A stretch of DNA of 64,000 nt, taken from assembly GCF_014251555.1 (NCBI RefSeq), contig NZ_CP059190.1:11673-75672 (forward strand), given 5' to 3'. Both the position numbers and the translations under genes were made by a program. Under the pieces are notes generated by a model. That model searched no databases, had not been told where the DNA came from, and saw only the letters and a program-made list of their open reading frames with translations. The DNA is from Blattabacterium cuenoti. Lineage in GTDB: Bacteria > Bacteroidota > Bacteroidia > Flavobacteriales > Blattabacteriaceae. Of this stretch, positions 45,889-54,607 are shown piece after piece; positions within the stretch are counted from its first letter, which is position 1; every line of letters starts with the position of its first letter.

Positions 45889-46997
45889 ATGAAAAATATT
45901 TTTCTTGTTTTTTTTTCTCTTGTTATTTTGTTTTTTTCAGAAGGAATCAATAATCCGGTTATCACAAAAAAAAAAGAAGATCAAACATATAACTCTACAG
46001 CTTCCATTCATATAATTTTTATGTTGCCTTTGTTTTTTAATTTCGTCAAAGAAGAAAAAATAAATCAAGAAAGTAAAAGATTGAGTGTTAATGCTTTATA
46101 TTTTTATCTTGGAGCTAAAAGTGCTATTGATTTTCTTTTATTTAAAAAAAAAAAATAACTTTTCAAGTTTTTGATACAAAAAATGAAAAAAAGAGGATAA
46201 CAAATTTTATCCATTCATATAATTTATCCAATACTCATGCTATTATAGGTCCTTTTTTTCGTTCTTCTTTAGAAGAAATTGCTAAAAATAACAAAAATAC
46301 GCCTATTATTTCTCCACTGACTGCTTCTGATTCTTTAAATGTTTATCCAAATGTTATTCAAGCCGAAACGAAAGATGTTTATCTTGTAGAGCCTATTTTA
46401 GAAGAAATAAAATTTATTTATCAAAAAAATAAAATAAAAACTTTGTATTTGCTAGGTGAGAATCCATCTAAAAAAATGATAAGTTTTATAAGAAAAAAGC
46501 TATTGCAATGGAATATTCATTTTCAAATTTATTATTTTAGAAATAATTTTGTTCATATCAGTCAACATCTTCCTTTTTTTGCTATTTTCTTAGGAGGAAA
46601 TTCTTTCCTAGGAAAAGAGTTTATTGATTTTATTAATAAAAATGAAAAAATAATCCCTTTTGGAGTAGGTTATCATAATATTTATTATAAAAATATTTCC
46701 TTATTCAGAAAATATAAATTTCTATTCACAACAAAATATCATTTAAATAAAAACGATGAAAATAAAAGGGAAATGTTTTCTTTTATGAAAAGTAAATTTG
46801 TAAATCACTTAAATAAATACCAATTATTGGGATTTGATTTAACTTATGACATATTAGAAAAACTTTTTGAAAACAAAAATTTATTTAAAACAATAGACCA
46901 AAAATCTTTTTCAGGATTAGTCAGAAAATATAAATATCATAAAATATCTGATAAAGGAGGATATATAAATAAGGGTTTGTGGGTTATACGTTTTTAA
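45889..46997 (+). pseudogene. Frameshifted periplasmic-binding-fold (type 1) protein, split at a 12-A tract
   Basis: Two frames make one protein. The first (45889-46158) encodes a signal peptide (KNIFLVFFSLVILFFSEG) and IHIIFMLPLFFNF...SVNALYFYLGAKSAIDF, and ends KKKK-TAA within an A tract (46144-46155). The second, in the -1 frame, continues ITFQVFDTKNEKKR, then HAIIGPFFRSSLEEIAKNN, TPIISPLTASDS and LGFDLTYDILEKL to GGYINKGLWVIRF. These are features of Bacteroidota LysM/Peripla_BP proteins; the N-terminal LysM domains of that family are absent here. One more A (or two fewer) restores a single frame of about 369 residues. It is either a pseudogene or a gene rescued by slippage on the A tract. 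The 3' end overlaps the next gene by 4 bases. Confidence 0.75.
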
Positions 46998-47542
46998 TTT
47001 CTAATGTAAGGATTTTGTCTGTTTCCAATATTCATTTTTTTCATTTGCATTTTTATAATTTGAATTTGATCATGTAACAATCCAGAAATATCCGTTTTTT
47101 TTGCTTCCAAGAGTAAAAGATCAGCTCTCTTTTTATCTCCTTTTGATAAAGAGGCTATTGCAAGGTTTAATTTTGCAATGGCTATGTTTTGTTTAAATTT
47201 AAGTCCAAAATCTAAAGCCTTCTGCATATAATTTTCTGATTGAAGTATATTCTTTTCTGAATACAAAATTCCATTTAAGAAATAATAATAAGCTATTTGA
47301 TTTTTAGTAAGTTGTAATTCAGGGTTTTTGACATATTCTAAATACTTTTTTAATCCCTTCATATCTTTTTTACGTATTTTTAAAAAAGCCAATAATAAAA
47401 ATTCATTTCTAAAAATAAAAAAAATAGGAATCAAACTTAATAAAATTAGAATACTTCCATAAAAATAATTCTCCTTAAAAAGGAGAAAAATAGATCCCAA
47501 AAAAATTAATAAAAATAATATTACTTTCGAATATTTACTCAT
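46994..47542 (-). CDS. Small membrane-anchored TPR-like protein
   Basis: A 182-residue protein with two N-terminal membrane helices (about 7-24 and 28-48) and a helical-repeat domain: YYYFLNGILYSEKNILQSENYMQKALDFGLK and IAIAKLNLAIASLSKGDKKRADLLLLEAKK read as TPR units. Function unknown; similar small proteins occur in Flavobacteriales. It ends in a 4-base convergent overlap with the frameshifted gene and begins 11 bp after the esterase on the same strand. ATG at 47542. Confidence 0.75.
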   Translation of the reverse strand: MSKYSKVILFLLIFLGSIFLLFKENYFYGSILILLSLIPIFFIFRNEFLLLAFLKIRKKDMKGLKKYLEYVKNPELQLTKNQIAYYYFLNGILYSEKNILQSENYMQKALDFGLKFKQNIAIAKLNLAIASLSKGDKKRADLLLLEAKKTDISGLLHDQIQIIKMQMKKMNIGNRQNPYIRN

Positions 47543-47553
47543 GATTTAATTTT

Positions 47554-48225
47554 TTATTCAGAATAAATATGTTTTTCTTTAATCCAATTCATAAGATCTT
47601 GGTAATTTAAACTATTTAAAGTATGTCCAGATTCATATTCTTTGTAATGTAAAGAAAGTATTTTCTTTTTCTTAAGAAATTTTAATCCTCTTTTTGTCCA
47701 ATTCAAAGGAATTACTGTATCATATTTTCCATGAGATATAAAAAATTCTAAATCAGTATAAAGATTTGTATTCATTTTTTCCGGCAAAAGACTTTTTTCC
47801 AAATATCCACTTAAAGCAATTACTTTTTTTATCTTATTAGGTTTTTTTAAGGCTAAAACATAACTCAAAATAGCACCTTGACTAAAACCACATAACCAAA
47901 CTTGATTTTCTTTTAATTGATACTCTTGAATAGCTTCATCTATAAAAAAAGATATTTTTTCAATAGTTTTTTGAGCTTGCAAAATATTAATAAATTTTTT
48001 TTCATTAGAAAAATCAATATCATACCAAGAATATTTATCTATTCCAATGGAATAAATTCCTTGAATACTAATTATGAAAAAATTTTCAGGAAGATCTTTT
48101 TTGAGAAAAAAAAGATCTCTTTCATTGCTTCCATATCCGTGAATCATCAAAAAAAGAGCAGTTTCTTTTTCATTGTTCGGTTTTTTTATAATATGTTTAA
48201 TAGAAAGTTGATTTTTTAAAAGCAT
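47554..48225 (-). CDS. Alpha/beta hydrolase, phospholipase/carboxylesterase family
   Basis: A 223-residue enzyme: MIHGYGSNERDLF (oxyanion region), the nucleophile elbow LCGFSQGAIL (Ser), Asp in SHGKYDTVIPL and the catalytic His in YESGHTLN. This matches the acyl-protein thioesterase/carboxylesterase family. The physiological substrate is unknown. It lies 8 bp downstream of lolD in the same orientation. ATG at 48225. Confidence 0.88.
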   Translation of the reverse strand: MLLKNQLSIKHIIKKPNNEKETALFLMIHGYGSNERDLFFLKKDLPENFFIISIQGIYSIGIDKYSWYDIDFSNEKKFINILQAQKTIEKISFFIDEAIQEYQLKENQVWLCGFSQGAILSYVLALKKPNKIKKVIALSGYLEKSLLPEKMNTNLYTDLEFFISHGKYDTVIPLNWTKRGLKFLKKKKILSLHYKEYESGHTLNSLNYQDLMNWIKEKHIYSE

Positions 48226-48233
48226 AAAATATT

Positions 48234-48911
48234 TTATTTTTTATTCATTTGATATACTATTCCATTTTCTATTTTTAGTTTTTCATCAGCCATATCTGCT
48301 AATTGCATATTGTGAGTGACAATTAAAAAAGTTTGTTTTAGTTTCTTTCTAAAGAAAAAAAAATTATGTAATTTTTCCGCATTTTTTTTATCTAAATTTC
48401 CAGAAGGTTCATCTGCAAAAATGATTTTAGGATTGTTAATTAAAGCTCTTGCTACAGCTAGTCTTTGTTTTTGTCCTCCAGATAGTTCTTCTGGTTTTGA
48501 ATCTTCATATTTAGAAAGATTTAATTGATTTAATAAATTTTTAGCCTTTTTTTTCACATCGTTTTTATTTTTCCTGTTTATAAAACCCGGCAAACAAATG
48601 TTTTCTAATGCAGTAAATTCAGGAAGAAGTTGAGGTGTTTGAAAAATAAAACCTATTGTTTGATTTCTTAAAATAGAAAGTTCTTTGTCTGAAAGAGATA
48701 AGACTTCTTTTCCATTGATTTTTAGGACAGTTTTTATTTTTTTCTTTGGAGTAGGTTTTTCCAAAGTTCCTAATATATGTAAAAGTGTACTTTTTCCTGC
48801 GCCAGATTCCCCCAGAATACACACCATCTTCCCTTCTTTCACAAAAAGATTCACTCCTTTGATCACTTCGTCTTTTCCAAAAGACTTGTAAATATTTTCA
48901 GCCTGAATCAT
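48234..48911 (-). CDS. lolD: LolD-type ABC ATPase for lipoprotein release
   Basis: A 225-residue ATPase of the MacB/LolD subfamily: Walker A GESGAGKS (34-41), GFIFQTPQLLPEFTALEN (Q-loop region), signature ELSGGQKQRLAVARAL, Walker B IIFADEPSGNLD and THNMQLADMAD. It would power LolCE in moving lipoproteins off the inner membrane; the permease is not in the window, so MacB/FtsE-like roles are not excluded. The ATG at 48911 is chosen; the longer frame upstream only reads through the duplicated leader. Confidence 0.87.
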   Translation of the reverse strand: MIQAENIYKSFGKDEVIKGVNLFVKEGKMVCILGESGAGKSTLLHILGTLEKPTPKKKIKTVLKINGKEVLSLSDKELSILRNQTIGFIFQTPQLLPEFTALENICLPGFINRKNKNDVKKKAKNLLNQLNLSKYEDSKPEELSGGQKQRLAVARALINNPKIIFADEPSGNLDKKNAEKLHNFFFFRKKLKQTFLIVTHNMQLADMADEKLKIENGIVYQMNKK

Positions 48912-48918
48912 CTTTCCG

Positions 48919-48960
48919 TTTTCCGTAAATTTAAAACTCTTTTCCGTAAATTTAAAACTC
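48919..48960. repeat. Perfect tandem duplication, 2 x 21 bp, in the lolD leader
   Basis: Positions 48919-48939 and 48940-48960 are identical. On the minus strand each copy contains TAAATTTA, one base from the Bacteroidota -7 box, 14 and 35 bp upstream of the lolD ATG. The duplication may double a promoter element. The unit is a multiple of three and leaves the long upstream frame open. Confidence 0.93.
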
Positions 48961-49047
48961 TTAATAAACCAAATCAACAAGTTAAAGGAACATTTCAAAA
49001 ATAAACGAATTTTAGTTTAAATTTACTTGTAAATAAAATTATTTTCA

Positions 49048-50247
49048 ATGAATTTACATGAATACCAAGGTCGAGAAATATTGAATTCTTTTTCAATTCA
49101 AGTTCCATATGGAATACTTGCTTCTTCTTCAGAAGAAGCTGTGGAAGCAGCAAAAATTATTTTTAAAAGAACTGGAAGAAAATCTTTGGTGATTAAAGCT
49201 CAAATCCATGCAGGTGGACGTGGAAAAGCTGGTGGTATTCAAATAGCGAAAACTTTAGATGAAGTTTATGAAAAATCGAAAAATATATTAGGAAAATTTT
49301 TAGTCACTCCACAAACTTCTAAAAAAGGAAAATTAGTTAGAAAAATATTATTATCTGAAGATATTTATTCTTACGAGTTTAATCCTCCTAGAGAATATTA
49401 TCTATCTATATTACTTAATCGTGACATAGAAAAAAATATGATAATCTATTCCAAAGAAGGAGGAGTCAATATAGAAGATCTTTCAAAAAAAAAACCAGAT
49501 AAAATATATACAGAAGAAATAGATCCAATATTTGGATTACAATTATTTCAAACTAGAAAAATAGCTTTTAATCTGGGGATGAATAATGATTCCTTAAAAA
49601 ATTTTAGTTCTTTTTTGATTTCTCTTTATGAAGCTTATAAAACTTGCGATGCTTTACTATTAGAAATCAACCCTTTAATAAAAACATTTGATAACAAAAT
49701 TATTCCTGTAGATATAAAAATTGTATTAGATGATAATGCTTTGTTTCGTCATAAGAAATATGCCATGATGTATGATCAAGAAGATCTTGATCTCATTGAA
49801 AAAGAAGCGAATGAAGCTAAGTTAAATTTTTTGAAATTGGAAGGAAACGTAGGATGTATGGTCAACGGAGCTGGATTAGCTATGGCAACTATGGATATGA
49901 TTAAATTTTGTGGTGGAGAACCTGCTAACTTTTTAGATATAGGAGGTTCTGCGGATAAAGAACGTGTAGAAAAAGCTTTTTATCTTATATTGAAAGATCA
50001 ATCTGTTAAAACAATATTAATCAATATATTTGGTGGAATAGTCCGTTGTGATACAGTAGCAAAAGGAATAATTAATTCATATTCTAAAATTAATCATGAT
50101 ATTAAAATTCCGGTGGTTGTTCGTTTACAAGGTACAAATGAGGAAATTGCAAAAAAAATCCTTCAAAAGAGTTTATTGCCCATTTATTCGACAGATACAT
50201 TGAAAGATGCTGCTGATAAAATTCAAGAAATTTTGCAGATAAGATAG
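49048..50247 (+). CDS. sucC: Succinyl-CoA synthetase beta subunit (ADP-forming)
   Basis: A 399-residue protein starting MNLHEYQGREIL, with an ATP-grasp domain (KAQIHAGGRGKAGGI; LLLEINPL) and a C-terminal CoA-ligase region (FLDIGGSADKERVEKAF; INIFGGIVRCDTVAKG). It makes succinate and ATP from succinyl-CoA, following SucAB. sucD is not adjacent. The stop is immediately followed by the dnaX ATG. ATG at 49048. Confidence 0.97.
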   Translation: MNLHEYQGREILNSFSIQVPYGILASSSEEAVEAAKIIFKRTGRKSLVIKAQIHAGGRGKAGGIQIAKTLDEVYEKSKNILGKFLVTPQTSKKGKLVRKILLSEDIYSYEFNPPREYYLSILLNRDIEKNMIIYSKEGGVNIEDLSKKKPDKIYTEEIDPIFGLQLFQTRKIAFNLGMNNDSLKNFSSFLISLYEAYKTCDALLLEINPLIKTFDNKIIPVDIKIVLDDNALFRHKKYAMMYDQEDLDLIEKEANEAKLNFLKLEGNVGCMVNGAGLAMATMDMIKFCGGEPANFLDIGGSADKERVEKAFYLILKDQSVKTILINIFGGIVRCDTVAKGIINSYSKINHDIKIPVVVRLQGTNEEIAKKILQKSLLPIYSTDTLKDAADKIQEILQIR

Positions 50248-51747
50248 ATGCTTATGAATAAAGTTTTTTCTAATAAAATTGTATTAACCGATAAATATAA
50301 ACCATTAAAATGGAATGATTTAGTGGGACAAGATAATATTTCTAGAACTTTAAAAAAGGCAATACAAGAAAATCGTTTATCTAAAGTTTTATTTTTTTTT
50401 GGACCAAAAGGAGTAGGAAAAAATGCATGTGCACATATTTTAGCGAATGAATTGAATTCTTTTTCAGAATTCAAAGATTTTTCTTTAAATACATTTGAGA
50501 TTAATGGTTTTTTTCACAATTCCTTGGAGGATATTTATAAAATTATTCATAAATCTCGCTCTTTCCCTAAAAAAGGGAAGTACAATATTCTTATTATTAA
50601 GGAAATACATAAATTTTCTAAAGATTTTTTTGATTTTTTCTTAAAATTTATAGAAGAAAAAAATACGCATATATTATTCATTTTTTTCGGAATAGAAGAA
50701 AAAATAGTTCCGGAATTTATTCTGTCACGTTGTCAAATTTTTGAATTTAAAAGTCTTTCTGTAAAAGACATTTTTTTTCATTTAAAAATGATTGCGGAAA
50801 AAGAAAATATAGAAGTAGAAAATGAAGCTTTATTGATTATTTCTAAGCATGTAGAAGGATCTCTTAGCAAAGCGATTCATTTATTTGATAGATTCATATC
50901 CAATGGAATAAAAATATCCAAATGTTATATAATGAATAAATTGGGAATAATTGATGTCAAGTTTTATTTTGAAATAGTAGATTCTCTTTTAGATAAAAAT
51001 GTTTATAAAACATTAACTCTGTTAAATCAAATTTTACAAAAAAAAATTGACTCTCATAATTTGGTAGTTGGATTAACCAAACATTTCAGAAATTTATTTT
51101 TTTCTAAAAATAATGAAACAATTTCCATTTTGAAATTTAAAAAGGAAATCATACAATCTTATATCGAACAATCAAAAAAAATATCTTTCTTTTTTTTAAT
51201 TCATGCTTTGAGCATTTTTCATCGTTTGGAAAAAGAATACAGATTAAACAATCAAAATTTCAGATTGTCAATAGAAATACATTTAATTCAATTAGCACAT
51301 TTTTTTTTCATTCATAAAAAAAATCATGAAAACTTTCTAAAAAAGAGTAAAGAATTTTCCTCTTATAAAGAGAATGAAAAAATTAATTTCTTACAAAAAA
51401 ATTGGATCAAATTTGTACAAAAATTTTCAGAAAAGATAAATCCTATTTATTTAGATTTTTTGAAAAATGAAATACAATTTAAAATTATAAAAAATAAAAT
51501 ATTTTTTATGATTCCTTGTAAATTGGAAAATAGAGATTTTTTATTCATTCAAACCAATTTTGAAAAATATTTCAAGAAAAAATTAAATAATCCACATTTG
51601 GAATTTAAAGTAATAAAAAAAGAATCAAAAGAATATCCAATAGAAAAGTACAATTTCTTGTCTCAAAAAAATAAATTAGTAAAAACATTAATAGAACGAT
51701 TAAATTTAAGAATATCTTCTTCACAAGAAGAAAAAAATCTTTTATAA
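50248..51747 (+). CDS. dnaX: DnaX-like clamp-loader subunit with degenerate ATPase motifs
   Basis: A 499-residue homologue of DNA polymerase III gamma/tau: KYKPLKWNDLVGQDNI is the canonical N-terminus, the SRC motif is kept (160-162), and the C-terminus ends like flavobacterial tau. Key ATPase residues differ. Walker A is GPKGVGKN (52-59), with Asn for the Mg-binding Thr. The Walker B box is KEIH (118-121) for DEVH. The zinc-binding Cys cluster after Walker A is missing. A function as an ATP-independent scaffold, like a delta-prime subunit, is possible. It begins directly after the sucC stop. ATG at 50248. Confidence 0.82.
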   Translation: MLMNKVFSNKIVLTDKYKPLKWNDLVGQDNISRTLKKAIQENRLSKVLFFFGPKGVGKNACAHILANELNSFSEFKDFSLNTFEINGFFHNSLEDIYKIIHKSRSFPKKGKYNILIIKEIHKFSKDFFDFFLKFIEEKNTHILFIFFGIEEKIVPEFILSRCQIFEFKSLSVKDIFFHLKMIAEKENIEVENEALLIISKHVEGSLSKAIHLFDRFISNGIKISKCYIMNKLGIIDVKFYFEIVDSLLDKNVYKTLTLLNQILQKKIDSHNLVVGLTKHFRNLFFSKNNETISILKFKKEIIQSYIEQSKKISFFFLIHALSIFHRLEKEYRLNNQNFRLSIEIHLIQLAHFFFIHKKNHENFLKKSKEFSSYKENEKINFLQKNWIKFVQKFSEKINPIYLDFLKNEIQFKIIKNKIFFMIPCKLENRDFLFIQTNFEKYFKKKLNNPHLEFKVIKKESKEYPIEKYNFLSQKNKLVKTLIERLNLRISSSQEEKNLL

Positions 51748-51850
51748 TTAATTAACAAACTTTATGTTAAAATTTTTAGAAAAAAATTTCTATTCATTTT
51801 CTAAGAAAATCGATAATATGAATACTAAACACTTTTAATGATTTTAATTT

Positions 51851-53968
51851 ATGATTCATCATTACTCGTCAAACAGTAGAAAAAAAATTTTTTTATCTTC
51901 TGCTTATTCAGATGAAGACATTGAAAATGATAGTTCTACTTCATCTCCTTACGGATCTGGAGGAAGTGGAACAGGTTCCGGTTATTATGGAGGAGCTTCA
52001 ATCAGAAGCAAAACTCCTGTTTTGGATAATTTTGGGAGAGATTTGAATGCTATAGCAATAAAAGGAAAATTAGATCCTGTAGTAGGGAGAGACAAAGAAG
52101 TAGAACGAGTTTCTCAAATATTGAGTAGAAGGAAAAAAAATAATCCTTTACTCATAGGAGAACCTGGAGTAGGAAAGTCTGCCATAGCTGAAGGATTATC
52201 ATTACGTATTGTGCAAAAAAAAGTTTCTAGAGTCCTATACAATAAAAGAGTAGTTGTTTTGGATTTAGCCAGCTTAGTTGCTGGAACTAAATATAGAGGT
52301 CAATTTGAAGAAAGAATTAAGGCAATTATAAATGAATCAGAAAAAAATGCAGATTTAATCCTTTTTATAGATGAAATTCACACTATAATTGGTGCAGGAG
52401 GAACCACTGGATCATTAGATGCGTCTAACATATTTAAACCTGCTTTAGCAAGAGGAGATATTCAATGTATTGGTGCTACTACGTTAAACGAATATAGACA
52501 ATATATAGAAAAAGATGGAGCTTTAGAGCGAAGATTTCAAAAAATTATAGTGCAACCTTCTTCTGAAGAAGAGACTATAGAAATTTTAAAAAAAATAAAA
52601 GGAAAATATGAAAGTCATCACAATGTACTTTATACAGAAGAAGCTATAAAAGCTTGCGTAAATCTTACTGTACGATACATAGTCGATCGTTATTTGCCAG
52701 ACAAAGCAATTGATGCTTTAGATGAAGCAGGATCTCGCGTTTATATCAAAAATATAAAAGTGCCACAAGAAATAGTTTTTCTAGAAAAAGAATTGGAAAA
52801 TATTCGTGAAGAAAAATCCAAAGTAGTCAAAAGCCAAAAATACGAAGAAGCTGCACGTTTGCGTGATACGGAAAAACGTATAGAAAAACAATTAATAAAA
52901 GCTCAAAAAGAGTGGGAAGAATCTTCTAAGGAAAATAAAGAAATCGTATCCGAAGAAAATGTTGAAGAAGTGGTATCTATGATGAGTGGAGTTCCAGTCA
53001 ACAGAATAGCTCAAGCTGAAATGAATAAGTTAAATAAAATGATAGATATATTAAAAGAAAAAATAGTAGGGCAAGATGAAGCAGTAGAAAAAATAGTGAA
53101 ATCAGTTCAAAGAAACCGAACTGGATTAAAAGATCCTAATTCACCAATAGGTTCTTTTATGTTTTTAGGACAAACAGGTGTTGGAAAAACTTATTTAGCA
53201 AAAATTTTTACAAGAGAACTATTTGATTCAGAAGAATCATTAATACGTCTAGACATGAGTGAATATATGGAAAAATTCTCTATTTCTAGGTTAATAGGAG
53301 CTCCTCCAGGTTATGTTGGTTATGAAGAGGGAGGACAATTAACAGAAATTATACGTCGTAGACCTTATTCTGTCATATTATTAGATGAAATAGAAAAAGC
53401 ACATCATGAAGTCTTTAATATTTTGTTGCAAATCTTAGATTACGGATGTGTAACAGATAGTATTGGAAGAAAAATTAATTTTAAAAATACCGTAATTATT
53501 TTTACGTCAAATACAGGGACACAACAATTAAAAGAATTTGGTCAAGGAATAGGATTCCATACTCAAGCAAGACAATCAAATAATTATATTAAAAATGTGT
53601 TAGAAAAAGCTTTAAAAAGAACTTTTTCTCCAGAATTTTTAAATAGAATAGATGATGTTATCATCTTTAATTCTCTAACACAAAAAGATATATCAAAAAT
53701 CACTCATATAGAATTAGAAAAAATAATACTTCATGTATCTAATCTAGGGTATAAATTAATTTTTCTTCCTGAAGTAGAAGATTTTATTAAAAATAAAGGA
53801 TTTGATCATGAATATGGAGCTCGTCCTTTAAAAAGAGTAATAGAAAAATTTATTAAAAATCCTATATCAGAATGTATAATTAGTGAAAAGTTAAAAAAAG
53901 GAAATCAAATCTTATTAAAGATGAATGAAAAAAACAACGATGTGAAAGTTTCTATTCAAAGAATATGA
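51851..53968 (+). CDS. clpC: ClpC-type Clp ATPase lacking the N-terminal domain
   Basis: A 705-residue AAA+ unfoldase (typical ClpC is about 810-850). D1 has Walker A GEPGVGKS (103-110) and IDEIH (173-177). A UVR-like coiled segment (KSQKYEEAARLRDTEKRIEK, about 327-346) follows. D2 has Walker A GQTGVGKT (440-447) and the ClpP-binding IGF loop at 565-567. The double Clp-N repeat domain is absent. Residues 1-50 are a Ser/Gly-rich linker (SPYGSGGSGTGSGYYGGAS), and the 103 bp upstream contain no domain remnant I can read. It should still load ClpP. ATG at 51851; its end overlaps nth by 4 bases. Confidence 0.93.
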   Translation: MIHHYSSNSRKKIFLSSAYSDEDIENDSSTSSPYGSGGSGTGSGYYGGASIRSKTPVLDNFGRDLNAIAIKGKLDPVVGRDKEVERVSQILSRRKKNNPLLIGEPGVGKSAIAEGLSLRIVQKKVSRVLYNKRVVVLDLASLVAGTKYRGQFEERIKAIINESEKNADLILFIDEIHTIIGAGGTTGSLDASNIFKPALARGDIQCIGATTLNEYRQYIEKDGALERRFQKIIVQPSSEEETIEILKKIKGKYESHHNVLYTEEAIKACVNLTVRYIVDRYLPDKAIDALDEAGSRVYIKNIKVPQEIVFLEKELENIREEKSKVVKSQKYEEAARLRDTEKRIEKQLIKAQKEWEESSKENKEIVSEENVEEVVSMMSGVPVNRIAQAEMNKLNKMIDILKEKIVGQDEAVEKIVKSVQRNRTGLKDPNSPIGSFMFLGQTGVGKTYLAKIFTRELFDSEESLIRLDMSEYMEKFSISRLIGAPPGYVGYEEGGQLTEIIRRRPYSVILLDEIEKAHHEVFNILLQILDYGCVTDSIGRKINFKNTVIIFTSNTGTQQLKEFGQGIGFHTQARQSNNYIKNVLEKALKRTFSPEFLNRIDDVIIFNSLTQKDISKITHIELEKIILHVSNLGYKLIFLPEVEDFIKNKGFDHEYGARPLKRVIEKFIKNPISECIISEKLKKGNQILLKMNEKNNDVKVSIQRI

Positions 53969-54600
53969 ATTTTATGATTAAAAAAATAAAAATAATTGAA
54001 AAAATATTGGATTTTTTATATCCAAATCCAATTAGCACTTTATATTATATCAATGAATATACTCTCCTCATTGCTGTTATTCTTACTGCAAAAAGTAAGG
54101 AAAAAAAAGTAAATGAAGTAACAAAATATTTATTTAAAAAGATTCAAAATCCTAAAGATGTGATTCATCTTTCTATTGGAAAAATAAAAAACTATATAAA
54201 AAATATAGGACTTTATAATAAGAAATCTAAGAATATTTATGATTTATCTACTATTTTGATAAATAAATACAATAGTATTATTCCTAAAAACATTTCAGAA
54301 TTAAAGTCTTTACCAGGAGTAGGACATAAAACAGCATCTGTTTTTTTATCTCATGTATCAGACATTCCTGTATTTCCTGTAGACACTCATATCCACAGAA
54401 TGATGTATCGTTGGAAATTAAGTGATGGAAAAAGTGTTAAAAAAACGGAAAAAGATGCTAGACATATTTTCAATAAAATAAATTGGAGAAAGTTACATCT
54501 TCAAATTATTTCTTATGCCAAAGAATATTCACCTTCCCAAAAGTGGAATGTCAAGAAGGACATAATTTATCAAGAATTATTAAGAAACAATTTGTTATAA
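53965..54600 (+). CDS. nth: Endonuclease III-like DNA glycosylase without iron-sulphur cluster
   Basis: A 211-residue HhH-GPD protein that removes oxidised pyrimidines. It has the helix-hairpin-helix LPGVGHKTA with catalytic Lys122 and the active-site Asp140 in VDTHIHRM. The C-terminus (YAKEYSPSQKWNVKKDI) replaces the usual Cys-X6-Cys-X2-Cys-X5-Cys cluster; no Cys is present there. This may be a lineage feature of Flavobacteriales rather than a loss in this genome. ATG start at 53965 in a 4-base overlap with clpC; convergent with the DUF3127 gene, 7 bp apart. Confidence 0.9.
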   Translation: MNFMIKKIKIIEKILDFLYPNPISTLYYINEYTLLIAVILTAKSKEKKVNEVTKYLFKKIQNPKDVIHLSIGKIKNYIKNIGLYNKKSKNIYDLSTILINKYNSIIPKNISELKSLPGVGHKTASVFLSHVSDIPVFPVDTHIHRMMYRWKLSDGKSVKKTEKDARHIFNKINWRKLHLQIISYAKEYSPSQKWNVKKDIIYQELLRNNLL

Positions 54601-54607
54601 TTTTAGA

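Noticed and set aside
46443-46997. Separate 184-residue gene starting at the ATG 46443
   Set aside because: The frame is open from 46159 with clear homology-like content (IIGPFFRSS) before that ATG, so it is the 3' part of the frameshifted gene.
47917-48219. 100-residue antisense ORF over the esterase
   Set aside because: The esterase on the other strand has an intact catalytic triad; the antisense peptide is low-complexity.
25753-48960. Tandem repeats as a CRISPR or mobile-element signal
   Set aside because: Each is a two-copy, head-to-tail duplication without spacers, inverted ends or transposase; slippage explains them.
48912-48998. N-terminal extension of lolD
   Set aside because: It translates the 21-bp duplicated leader into a repeated KSFKFTE peptide; the ATG at 48911 gives the standard ABC ATPase start.
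51765-51800. AT-only inverted repeat between dnaX and clpC as a terminator
   Set aside because: The stem is only A-T pairs in an AT-rich background and would occur often by chance.
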